NCBI GenBank assembly: GCA_002299135.1
Contig: DBNM01000041.1
Coordinates: forward strand, 1-8,906
Source: Candidatus Neomicrothrix sp. UBA672
GTDB lineage: Bacteria > Actinomycetota > Acidimicrobiia > Acidimicrobiales > MedAcidi-G1
Length of the DNA: 8,906 bases
Direction of reading: 5' to 3'
The notes under the pieces are model-generated. The model was not told the origin of the DNA. It saw only the letters and a program-made list of their open reading frames with translations, and ran no database searches. Position 1 is the stretch's first letter; the number at the start of each line of letters is the position of its first letter. Position numbers and translations under genes: made by a program. This document shows, one piece after another, positions 1 through 6,303 of this stretch.

Positions 1-161
1 TGTGCCGTCACTCCAGAGTAGGTATGCTTTTCAGCCTCTGAAGCAATATCAGAAATTTTTCCACTCAATTCAGATACGACTTCATCGGATGTGTCAATCA
101 AACGAACCGCTTTCATCAAACGTCTAGTAGCTTCGTTTAAATTGATCAATTCGGTAGACAC
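1..161 (-). CDS. Partial CDS, N-terminal part of a possible PaaI-type (hotdog) thioesterase
   Basis: An open frame begins with GTG at 161-159 and runs off the left edge of the window; 53 complete codons are visible. An in-frame TAG lies five codons upstream, so the gene cannot start much earlier. AGGA sits only three bases before the GTG, which is closer than usual. The visible peptide is a charged, probably helical segment (N-terminus VSTELINLNEATRRL). This kind of N-terminal helix, with an ATRRL-type motif followed by acidic and alanine-rich residues, resembles the region ahead of the hotdog domain in actinobacterial PaaI-family thioesterases. The hotdog domain itself would lie outside the window, so the functional call is a weak inference from memory. 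The reading frame is more secure than the function. It is divergent from the SDR gene and shares its control region. Confidence 0.45.
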   Translation of the reverse strand, partial: MSTELINLNEATRRLMKAVRLIDTSDEVVSELSGKISDIASEAEKHTYSGVTA

Positions 162-176
162 AATTCCTGCTTTCTA

Positions 177-182
177 ATTATC
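177..182 (-). promoter_or_regulatory. Candidate -10 element for the leftward gene
   Basis: On the minus strand the hexamer reads GATAAT, five of six matches to TATAAT. It lies 15 bases upstream of the GTG at 161, so a transcript starting about 7 bases downstream would have a very short leader that still includes the AGGA ribosome site. No good -35 box lies at the usual distance; the nearest is TTGTGG at a 19-base spacing. The element is supported by position and similarity only. Confidence 0.3.
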
Positions 183-185
183 TAA

Positions 186-212
186 AGTATTTGGAGATAC
201 TCCACAAATACT
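186..212. promoter_or_regulatory. 27-base imperfect palindrome, operator-like, between divergent genes
   Basis: The arms AGTATTTG (186-193) and CAAATACT (205-212) are exact inverted complements. Inside them GGAG (193-196) and CTCC (200-203) also pair around ATA. The same stretch can be read as three AGTAT/ATACT half-sites starting at 186, 197 and 208, that is, every 11 bases or about one helical turn. It lies in the 93-base region between two divergent genes and covers the spacer upstream of the minus-strand -10 candidate. That is where a repressor of both genes would bind. No regulator gene is visible in the window. It could also be an RNA hairpin, but there is no T-run to suggest a terminator. 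Confidence 0.45.
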
Positions 213-254
213 GATCTGAAGACTACGGTTTATCGGTGAAAGCAGAAACGCCCT

Positions 255-1007
255 ATGACAAAAAATGAATCTAAAGTTGCTGTGATAACAGGTGCAGCTT
301 CCGGAATAGGAAGAGCAACCGTAATCACTATGCTCAATCAGGGATTTCAGGTCGCTGCGATGGATATTGATGCTGACGGGCTTAACGACCTATCAGACTC
401 CCTGCAATCAAACAAAGAATGTTGTGATACTTACATAACCGATGTTGCTGCAAAGGAAAATTGTCATGCAACCATCTCTCAAATTTTTGAAAAAAACGGT
501 CGAATCGATGTCTTGGCCAATATCGCTGGGGTCGCTCGAAGTGAACACATGACTGAAGTTTCTGAAGACTCTTGGAACGAAATGGTTGGAGTTAACCTCT
601 CTGGAGTTTTCTGGTGTTCTCAGGCGGCAATACCTTTCCTAATTGAGAACAATGGTTCATTAATCAATGTTGCTTCCTGCTCAGGTCTAATGGGCCAGGC
701 TTACACGGTCGCTTACTCTGCAACTAAAGGCGGTGTTATTTCGATGACTAAATCATTGGCAATGGAATACATTAAAACTGGCATCAGAATAAACGCTGTA
801 GCCCCCGGTAGTGTCCAAACTCAACTAATTGACAATTACTCCATACCTGAAGATGTGAATATGGATTTAGTAAAACCGTACATGGGCTTTCGGGGAATAG
901 CTGAAGCTGAAGAGATCTCAAATGTAATTTCTTTTTTAGCGTCAGATGATGCCAAGAGAATCCATGGAGCCGTCATTACAGTCGACGGTGGACTGACTGC
1001 AGGCTGA
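255..1007 (+). CDS. Short-chain dehydrogenase/reductase (SDR), classical type, NAD(H)-preferring
   Basis: A 250-residue protein, the normal length for a classical single-domain SDR, which oxidises or reduces a hydroxyl/keto group using a nicotinamide cofactor in the cytoplasm. The Rossmann glycine motif TGAASGIG is at residues 12-19. An aspartate at 37, after the second beta strand, favours NAD over NADP. NIAG at 89-92 is the NNAG motif. The catalytic set is N114, S141, Y154 and K158 (YSATK at 154-158), followed by PGS at 184-186. The C-terminus has the typical VDGGLTAG. The substrate cannot be read from the sequence. Only a weak GGTGAAAG lies upstream of the ATG, about 12 bases away, so ribosome binding may be weak. 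The nucleotidase ATG follows its TGA by one base, so the two genes are probably translated together. Family assignment is secure. Confidence 0.93.
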   Translation: MTKNESKVAVITGAASGIGRATVITMLNQGFQVAAMDIDADGLNDLSDSLQSNKECCDTYITDVAAKENCHATISQIFEKNGRIDVLANIAGVARSEHMTEVSEDSWNEMVGVNLSGVFWCSQAAIPFLIENNGSLINVASCSGLMGQAYTVAYSATKGGVISMTKSLAMEYIKTGIRINAVAPGSVQTQLIDNYSIPEDVNMDLVKPYMGFRGIAEAEEISNVISFLASDDAKRIHGAVITVDGGLTAG

Positions 1008-1008
1008 A

Positions 1009-1662
1009 ATGACTTCTGAAAAGAACCAACATCTAGAAACTCCTTTTGTTTTAGGAGTTGACTTAGACGGTGTATGCGCCGACTACACGACTGCATTTAG
1101 AGAAATCGCCGCTCAGGAACTTGGAGTTGATCAATCTTCACTTCCTCTTGAACGATCATGGGATTTCAACGAGTGGGGTTTGAGCACTGAGGAGTATCGA
1201 AAGTTGCATCATCTAGCCGTTGATGAGTACAACATGATGAGACAAATGCCAGCTATGGATCGCGCAGCAGAAGTTCTGTGGCGACTTTCTGATGCCGGTG
1301 TTTGGATACGAATCATCACTCATCGCCTATATGTCAACTGGACTCACGCTAAAGCGGTTGTTGACACAGTTGAATGGCTGGATGCCACAAAAATACCCTA
1401 TAGAGACATATGTTTTTTGGGTGATAAACCACAAGTGGGAGCTCATTTATATATCGACGATGCTCCTCACAACATAAAAGCACTTGAATCTACCGGCAAC
1501 AAGGTGATAATTTTCGATGCTCCTTACAACCAGAATTTAAATGGTCTCAGGGCACACGATTGGGAGTCATGTGAACACCTGATTTTAGATGAGGCGACAA
1601 AAATGGGTTTTAAAATCCAGTCCCAACTTCCAGGTTTTGAGAAAGGTAGCGACCGTTTCTGA
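1009..1662 (+). CDS. NT5C-type 5'(3')-deoxyribonucleotidase-like HAD phosphatase
   Basis: A 217-residue HAD-superfamily protein resembling the deoxy-5'-nucleotidases (NT5C family), which remove phosphate from pyrimidine deoxynucleoside monophosphates. HAD motif I is DLDGVCADY, with nucleophile D18 and acid/base D20. Motif II is the threonine of IITHR (T104). Motif III is K140 of FLGDK. Motif IV is the acidic pair D150-D151 in YIDDAP. The insert after motif I, which contains RSWDFNEWGL (about 50-59), fits the small cap domain of this family. Residues after about 195 form a short extra C-terminal tail. The gene begins one base after the SDR stop, indicating co-transcription. Its TGA directly abuts the stop of the convergent crotonase gene with no base between. 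The natural substrate is not proven; other small phosphate esters are possible. Confidence 0.85.
   Translation: MTSEKNQHLETPFVLGVDLDGVCADYTTAFREIAAQELGVDQSSLPLERSWDFNEWGLSTEEYRKLHHLAVDEYNMMRQMPAMDRAAEVLWRLSDAGVWIRIITHRLYVNWTHAKAVVDTVEWLDATKIPYRDICFLGDKPQVGAHLYIDDAPHNIKALESTGNKVIIFDAPYNQNLNGLRAHDWESCEHLILDEATKMGFKIQSQLPGFEKGSDRF
1640..1660. terminator. Weak stem-loop at the end of the plus-strand pair
   Basis: AGAAA (1640-1644) pairs with TTTCT (1656-1660), and GGT (1645-1647) with ACC (1652-1654), around an AGCG loop with one bulged G. The hairpin lies in the last codons of the nucleotidase gene, next to where the two converging genes meet. No T-run follows on either strand, so a classical intrinsic terminator is not supported. 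It is listed as the only terminator-like structure I see here. Confidence 0.2.
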
Positions 1663-2463
1663 TTAGAGGCGTTTAAATTCAGGTGGCCTTTTCTGTGTAA
1701 ATGCCTTTGGCCCTTCCTTTGCATCTTGTGATGCAAATACTTCCTTGCCAATTGGGTCTTCAAATTTAAAGGCCTCTTCTTCTGTCATTCCTGTTGTCTC
1801 CCTAAGGGTTCGTAAAACACCCTCAACCGCTAATGGGCCGTTCTGACAAATAGTCTCGGCTATTTCCATAGATTTATCCATTGCTTTGCCGTCCGCCACC
1901 ACATGGCCTACTAAACCAAGATTTTTTGCTTCTTCAGCAGTTATATGCTTTCCAGTTAAAAGTATGTCTGCTGCTTCTGTAAAAGGTATCTGCCTTGCGA
2001 GTCGAACTGCTGATCCTCCCATTGGATATAAAGACCATCTAACTTCAGAAACTCCAAAGACAGCTGACTTGCCAGCCACTCGAATATCAGTTCCTTGTAG
2101 GATTTCGGTGCCCCCAGCAATAGCATTCCCCTCCACAGCGGCTATCAAAGGGACTCTAGGATGTTTGGTTTTCAATAAACCTTTATAAATAAAATCTGCA
2201 CCTTCCTCTTCCATGCGTCTATTGACGTCATAATCGTCAGTGTTTTCACTGTCGCCTGAAAGGGAGCGTAAATCCATTCCTGAAGAAAAATTTCCATCAG
2301 CTCCTGTCAAAATGCATACTCTAATATCCAAGTCCTCATCTATCATTTCCCAAGCGTCAGCAAGTCGCGCGAACATAGGAAGAGTCATTGCATTCTGCCG
2401 CTTCGGCCTATTCATTGTTAGGACCAAGATTGATCCGTCTTTTTCTACTGTTAAATCACTCAT
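1663..2463 (-). CDS. Enoyl-CoA hydratase/isomerase (crotonase) family protein with both catalytic glutamates
   Basis: A 266-residue crotonase-fold protein, the usual length for enoyl-CoA hydratases, which add water to a 2-enoyl-CoA in beta-oxidation-type pathways. The oxyanion-hole segment is FSSGMDL at 59-65 and the second is AIAGGTE at 114-120. Both glutamates needed by hydratases are at the expected places: E120 in GGTE and E140 in GVSE, with the proline seven residues after E140 as in the family. This makes true hydratase chemistry plausible. The charged C-terminal tail (about 250-266) is typical of actinobacterial members. GGAGAGG (2466-2472) lies two bases before the ATG; read as GGAG, the spacing is five. 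It is the last gene of the seven-gene minus-strand run, 42 bases after the flavin oxidoreductase. The exact acyl-CoA substrate is unknown. Confidence 0.9.
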   Translation of the reverse strand: MSDLTVEKDGSILVLTMNRPKRQNAMTLPMFARLADAWEMIDEDLDIRVCILTGADGNFSSGMDLRSLSGDSENTDDYDVNRRMEEEGADFIYKGLLKTKHPRVPLIAAVEGNAIAGGTEILQGTDIRVAGKSAVFGVSEVRWSLYPMGGSAVRLARQIPFTEAADILLTGKHITAEEAKNLGLVGHVVADGKAMDKSMEIAETICQNGPLAVEGVLRTLRETTGMTEEEAFKFEDPIGKEVFASQDAKEGPKAFTQKRPPEFKRL

Positions 2464-2481
2464 AGCCTCTCCGAATAAAAC

Positions 2482-2491
2482 TATTTAAATA
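2482..2491. promoter_or_regulatory. Palindrome TATTTAAATA upstream of the last crotonase gene
   Basis: A perfect 10-base palindrome lies 18 bases before the start codon at 2463, within the 42-base gap after the oxidoreductase gene. The identical sequence occurs at nearly the same distance before the other crotonase gene (5093-5102). It could contain the -10 of an internal promoter (TAAATA, with TTGATG sixteen bases upstream on the minus strand) or a binding site. Both readings are tentative. Confidence 0.3.
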
Positions 2492-2505
2492 CATTTTACG
2501 ATGCA

Positions 2506-3477
2506 TCAATTTAGAGCAGGAATTACTCTATTAGCTACCAGCTCTAAACTTTCCCACCCGATTTCTGGATCCAAACCACCGACTAGAGGATGCAGAACTG
2601 CTACACCACTGCTACGTACAAGATCGACGCACTCTTCAGGGGTAACGATCAGATGCTGGCCTCCTTTTTTAAGTTCATCAATACTAGTTCCTTCTACATG
2701 CCAAGAGGACCTTTGATCCTGATATTGCCATGCAGCATAGGTCACGGCGTCATATATAAGATTCTCTCCTATCTCGCTCCATAGTCTTTCTGGATCCTCA
2801 CTGACCATCACCATTCCCGGTCCTGAAGGCATCATGCACATAGGGTTTTCGTAACCGACTTCTCTTGCTTCCGCATAATAAGTATTTTCCAAAGAGTCAT
2901 CTCTAACCGCAGGTACGAACGGTAAACCTAATCTTGCTGCTCGCTTGGCTGATATTTCGACTGAACCGCCAACAGAAATTAAAGAACTAGGGTCTGAAAC
3001 AGGTTTAGGGCTAACAAGAACTTCTCTTCCTTTGTATTCAAAAGGTTCTCCTTTTAAGGCAGTGAGAATTGTTCGTATACCTTCTTCCGTATCCTTACCG
3101 CGAGTTTTTCTGTTCTTAGCGAACATTTCAAACTCTGACTCTCTATAGCCGATGCCTACCACCACATTAAATCTTCCGGGGCCTATCAAATCTACAGTCG
3201 CAATTTCTTCTGCGATCCTGAGCTCATCGTGTAAAGGCAACAGTAAAGCAGAAACAGAACAAAAAAGAGTATTCGTTGCTCCTAAAACACTCCCTGCTAA
3301 CAATAAAGGTGAGTTCATATACCCATCTTCTGTCCCGTGATGCTCAGAAAGAACGACAGCTGCGAAACCCTTATCATCAGCCCATTCAATCATTTTAAAA
3401 AACTCTCGGTATTGCTCACCGTGCGTGAGAGTTTCAACAAAAGGTGGGATGCGTAAATCGAAACGTAATACAAACAT
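2506..3477 (-). CDS. LLM-class (bacterial luciferase-like) flavin/F420-dependent oxidoreductase
   Basis: A 323-residue protein of the luciferase-like monooxygenase fold, a TIM barrel that binds FMN or coenzyme F420. SEHHG is at 44-48. The family's signature core follows: PLHDELRIAEEIATVD (81-96), then GRFNVVVGIGYRESEFEMF (101-119), where the usual GRxxxGxGxGxRxxEF pattern is clear. ISVGGS (167-172) is the flavin-site strand seen in the family. The first residues, RFDLRIPPF, are also typical. Members either hydroxylate or oxygenate organic substrates with FMNH2 or transfer hydride with F420; the sequence alone does not decide which. GGAG (3483-3486) lies five bases before the ATG. It sits between the nucleotidyltransferase (11 bases) and the crotonase (42 bases) in one operon, suggesting a redox step on the same CoA-linked or ring-containing substrate. 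Confidence 0.88.
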   Translation of the reverse strand: MFVLRFDLRIPPFVETLTHGEQYREFFKMIEWADDKGFAAVVLSEHHGTEDGYMNSPLLLAGSVLGATNTLFCSVSALLLPLHDELRIAEEIATVDLIGPGRFNVVVGIGYRESEFEMFAKNRKTRGKDTEEGIRTILTALKGEPFEYKGREVLVSPKPVSDPSSLISVGGSVEISAKRAARLGLPFVPAVRDDSLENTYYAEAREVGYENPMCMMPSGPGMVMVSEDPERLWSEIGENLIYDAVTYAAWQYQDQRSSWHVEGTSIDELKKGGQHLIVTPEECVDLVRSSGVAVLHPLVGGLDPEIGWESLELVANRVIPALN

Positions 3478-3488
3478 CTTTACTCCAG

Positions 3489-4313
3489 TTATTCCTTAAT
3501 TCCCGCTAGGGCGCTTCTTGCCACATCAAGGTCTTCGGGGTTTGTAACCCCGACCCAAGACTCATTGCTTCTAATTACATCTATTTCAATCTGATTATTC
3601 AAACGCTGTTCTTCAATTGCCAGAGGTAATAGAAACTCCGCTTCTTCCTCGGAAGAATTCGAAGCTATAAAAACACTCCATTGATCTTTAAGTATTTTCA
3701 GACTTTTAGATGGAAGAGCCCATAGATTCATCGAAACATCTGTATCGCTAGGGATAGACACTTGGTCTCCGCTTCTAATGAGATTCTCTTCATTTCTTAT
3801 TTCATGCGTTTCTCTGATACTCAAAAGTTTTTCATTCTCTATTAGAAGGATGCCTCGTGAAACGCTTCCAGTTTCTGGGAGTGTATTTTTCAATTTGAAC
3901 GCCAGAATTGCTGGATTTTTCGCATTGAAGCCATTGAGAATCTGTCTTAACGCCGTTGGCCCATAATAGTCATCTGCATTCATTACGATAATTGGTCCGT
4001 CTGTTTTATTCAAAGCAGTGACGACTGCATGTCCGGTCCCCCATGGTTTTTTGCGTTTGGGTTCGAAAGTGTCCTGGTTTACCATTTCGATAAGTAAATT
4101 ACTTTGCTGGTATTGAGCTAGATGTTTTTTCAGTTGCTCATTTAAGGCACTTCGAGTAACTATTACTACTTTTTTTATCTCTTCTTCTATCGCTGCCTTA
4201 ATAGCATAATCAAGAAAAATTTCATTTTCTGGGCCGACTGAGACCAACTGTTTAGGTGCGCCAAATCTACTTCCGAGTCCAGCTGCCATAATTACGAGAG
4301 AGACTTCGTCCAT
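3489..4313 (-). CDS. Nucleotidyltransferase, sugar-1-phosphate NTP-transferase-like (GT-A fold)
   Basis: A 274-residue protein with an N-terminal nucleotide-binding signature, MAAGLGSRFGAPKQL (9-23), as in enzymes that make NDP-sugars. RKKPWGTGHAV (87-97) and VMNADDYYG (110-118) mark a specific, widespread bacterial subfamily. The aspartates D114/D115 are the likely metal site. ETGSVSRGI (147-155), DVSMNLWAL (192-200) and SWVGVTNPEDL (252-262) match the later conserved blocks of that subfamily as I remember it. Its members are annotated simply as nucleotidyltransferase and I know of no settled substrate. Some lie beside APH-type kinases, which is notable because one is encoded in this window. 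AGGT lies nine bases before the ATG. It sits 18 bases after the EchA20-like gene and 11 bases before the oxidoreductase. It is out of place in an operon otherwise devoted to CoA esters and redox. Confidence 0.87.
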   Translation of the reverse strand: MDEVSLVIMAAGLGSRFGAPKQLVSVGPENEIFLDYAIKAAIEEEIKKVVIVTRSALNEQLKKHLAQYQQSNLLIEMVNQDTFEPKRKKPWGTGHAVVTALNKTDGPIIVMNADDYYGPTALRQILNGFNAKNPAILAFKLKNTLPETGSVSRGILLIENEKLLSIRETHEIRNEENLIRSGDQVSIPSDTDVSMNLWALPSKSLKILKDQWSVFIASNSSEEEAEFLLPLAIEEQRLNNQIEIDVIRSNESWVGVTNPEDLDVARSALAGIKE

Positions 4314-4331
4314 TAAGCAGTTACCTATGTC

Positions 4332-5072
4332 TTATTTGTCCAAAAATGCGTCGCGAGCTTGGTCACCGATTCCCATGAGATTCATCTCGAATGTATAACC
4401 CTGTTCTAATCGATAACGCTTTGAAAGATTCGTTTCCTCAATGCCGTCCAATGAGGCTTTTGCGGCTCGTATCAATGTTCCATTCTTTTCGGCGATTTTT
4501 TTAGCGGCTTCTAATGAAAACTCTTCGAGTTTTTCACTTTCTACGACTTCCAAAACTGATCCATAATTAAATAGTTCTTGTGCAGTTGCAGTCTCACAGG
4601 TGTAGAGCATCCATCTTGCTTTCTGAGGGGGAACCAGACGCATAAGATGGGTAGCGGCTCCAAGTGCTCCATTGTCCACCTCTGGAAGAGCAAAGGTGGC
4701 CTCTTTCGAAGCAATAATCACATCAGCACTTCCAGCAATTCCGATTCCAGTTCCTAAACAGTGACCGTTCACAACTGCTATAACAGGCATTTTGGAGTTA
4801 TGTATAGCGGCGAACAATTCATAACAGGAATGGTTGGCTTTCAAAATTCCTTCATTTTCTGGAAGATCTTGCATTTCTTTAATATCGACTCCTGCACAAA
4901 AACCATTTCCAGAGGATCGGAGCAAAACAACTTTAATATCATCTTCTTGGTCGCTGTAAGCCTTTATTTTTTCTGCAATAAAATACGCATCCGTAATATT
5001 AAGTGCACTAACAGGCGGATTATCCATAGTGAGGATCGCTATTCCATCATCTATGGTTTCATGTACTGGCAT
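4332..5072 (-). CDS. echA20: EchA20-like crotonase-family hydrolase
   Basis: A 246-residue crotonase-fold protein that closely resembles mycobacterial EchA20, the enzyme that hydrolytically opens a ring of a steroid-derived CoA thioester during degradation of the last two rings. The match is from memory but extends over much of the protein: NPPVSAL (18-24), GVDIKEMQ (61-68), LPEVDNGALGAATHLMRLVP (129-148), GSVLEVV (171-177), RAAKASL (202-208) and YRLEQGYTFEMNL (220-232). Unlike a hydratase it has glycine (G111) where the first catalytic glutamate would be; the second, E131, remains. A strong ribosome site, GAGGTGG (5079-5085), lies six bases before the ATG. It follows the thiolase homologue by 41 bases. 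None of the usual neighbours (IpdAB, KstR2, FadD3) is in view, so the substrate could be a different cyclic beta-diketone-like CoA ester. Confidence 0.85.
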   Translation of the reverse strand: MPVHETIDDGIAILTMDNPPVSALNITDAYFIAEKIKAYSDQEDDIKVVLLRSSGNGFCAGVDIKEMQDLPENEGILKANHSCYELFAAIHNSKMPVIAVVNGHCLGTGIGIAGSADVIIASKEATFALPEVDNGALGAATHLMRLVPPQKARWMLYTCETATAQELFNYGSVLEVVESEKLEEFSLEAAKKIAEKNGTLIRAAKASLDGIEETNLSKRYRLEQGYTFEMNLMGIGDQARDAFLDK

Positions 5073-5092
5073 ACTTCACCACCTCATTTCAT

Positions 5093-5102
5093 TATTTAAA
5101 TA
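5093..5102. promoter_or_regulatory. Palindrome TATTTAAATA upstream of the EchA20-like gene
   Basis: A second exact copy of the 10-base palindrome found at 2482-2491. It lies 20 bases before the start codon at 5072, in the 41-base gap after the thiolase homologue. On the minus strand it extends to TTTAAATAAT, which is -10-like. No convincing -35 is seen. An internal promoter or shared operator is possible, as is coincidence of AT-rich spacers. Confidence 0.3.
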
Positions 5103-5113
5103 TGCTACCGACA

Positions 5114-6301
5114 CTATCTTCTAAGCAAGACTGATGAACCATGCCCAAATAGACCCTGATTTGCTGTAATACCTATTCTGGCACCTTTAACTTGTCGCTT
5201 TCCTGCTCGCTGAGCTAATTGCCAATTGAGTTCGCACACTTGAGCGATGGCTTGTGCTGGAACAGCTTCTCCGAATGCTCCGAGTCCCCCACTTGGATTA
5301 ACGGGAATCCTCCCGCCAATCGAAGTGCTTCCATCTCGCAAAAGGATCTCTGCTTCACCTGGCTGGCAAAAACCCAACTGTTCGTACCAGTCGAGTTCCA
5401 TGGAGGATGCCAGATCATAAACTTCGGCTACGTCTACATCTTCAGGCCCTACTCCGGCTTCTTCGTATACATGTTTCCCGATCGATTCTTTGAAACCTAT
5501 TTCGTTTGGAACGGTAGTCGCTGATGAATCAGTTGCTAAATAAGGCAAGTCGATTAAGGGGTCTGGGTAAGTGGGAGTATTTAAAGCAATTGCTGATATT
5601 CGAACCGGATTATCTACGCCTAGTGATTTAGCATAATCGAGAGAAGAAACTACAACTGCTGCTCCACCATCACTTGTTGTGCATATCTCTAAAAGTCTTA
5701 ACGGATCAGATACAACGGGAGAGGCGTAAATGTCTTCCAATTCATATTCTTTGTTGAATCGTGCATTTTCATTGAATACTGCATGTTTGCTGTTTTTGAC
5801 TTTGACGAGTGCGAAATCTTCATGAGTAGCTCCATACATTTCCATGCGGCGTCTCGCATGTAGACCGAAATAAACAGGATTAGTCGCTCCTACCATGTGA
5901 AAACGGAGCCAATCGGTATCGTCAGTTCTAACTCCATCATTGGGGGCGAGAAATCCATCTGGTGTTGTGTCCGCTCCAACGACTAGAGCTACATCACATG
6001 CACCTGAAAGAATTTGCCCACGAGCAACGGAAAGAGCAGTAGCACCTGAAGCGCAAGCGGCATATGAGCTAGCCACTTGAGTTCCGTTGAATCCTAAAGC
6101 ACGTGCCATGGTTGACCCAGCGACATAACCGGGGTAGCCACATCGAACGGTTATCGCTCCAGAAATAAAACCAACTTCACTCCATTCGATTTGAGCGTCT
6201 TCTAAGGCCTTCCTTGCAGCAAAGGTGCCGTATTCAACGAAATTACGACCCCATTTACCCCAGGGATGCATTCCAACTCCCAATATCGCTATATCTTCCA
6301 T
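5114..6301 (-). CDS. Thiolase-superfamily protein, SCP-x/nonspecific lipid-transfer-like (Rv1627c-like), partner of DUF35
   Basis: A 395-residue thiolase-fold protein. The start, GVGMHPWGKWGR (8-19), and SYAACASGATAL (79-90) match the mycobacterial group that includes Rv1627c, called nonspecific lipid-transfer protein. C83 lies where thiolases have the nucleophilic cysteine. Where SCP-x thiolases have a catalytic His in the HD motif, this protein has Y295 (EVYD, 293-296). NPSGGLGAFGEAVPA (335-349) has E345 where the GHP motif has its second His. ITANQGLFGHGSS (378-390) is the usual C-terminal loop. A tyrosine at the first site is also reported in the steroid aldolase Ltp2, so carbon-carbon cleavage by a non-classical route is possible. 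The gene begins two bases after the DUF35 gene ends, the arrangement expected for a two-subunit complex. AGGA lies 12 bases upstream, so translation probably depends on coupling. Confidence 0.9.
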   Translation of the reverse strand: MEDIAILGVGMHPWGKWGRNFVEYGTFAARKALEDAQIEWSEVGFISGAITVRCGYPGYVAGSTMARALGFNGTQVASSYAACASGATALSVARGQILSGACDVALVVGADTTPDGFLAPNDGVRTDDTDWLRFHMVGATNPVYFGLHARRRMEMYGATHEDFALVKVKNSKHAVFNENARFNKEYELEDIYASPVVSDPLRLLEICTTSDGGAAVVVSSLDYAKSLGVDNPVRISAIALNTPTYPDPLIDLPYLATDSSATTVPNEIGFKESIGKHVYEEAGVGPEDVDVAEVYDLASSMELDWYEQLGFCQPGEAEILLRDGSTSIGGRIPVNPSGGLGAFGEAVPAQAIAQVCELNWQLAQRAGKRQVKGARIGITANQGLFGHGSSVLLRR

Positions 6302-6303
6302 TT

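Noticed and set aside
836..1096. Minus-strand open frame across the SDR/nucleotidase junction
   Set aside because: It is antisense to two well-supported genes, including the conserved SDR C-terminus and HAD motif I, and has no motif of its own.
4761..5099. 112-codon plus-strand open frame over the EchA20-like gene
   Set aside because: Its composition is rich in F, I, N and Y with no family resemblance, while the minus strand encodes a clear crotonase with a strong ribosome site.
5219..5524. 101-codon plus-strand open frame inside the thiolase homologue
   Set aside because: It lies wholly within a well-conserved gene on the other strand, has no recognisable motifs and no ribosome site; it is a by-product of the opposite reading frame.
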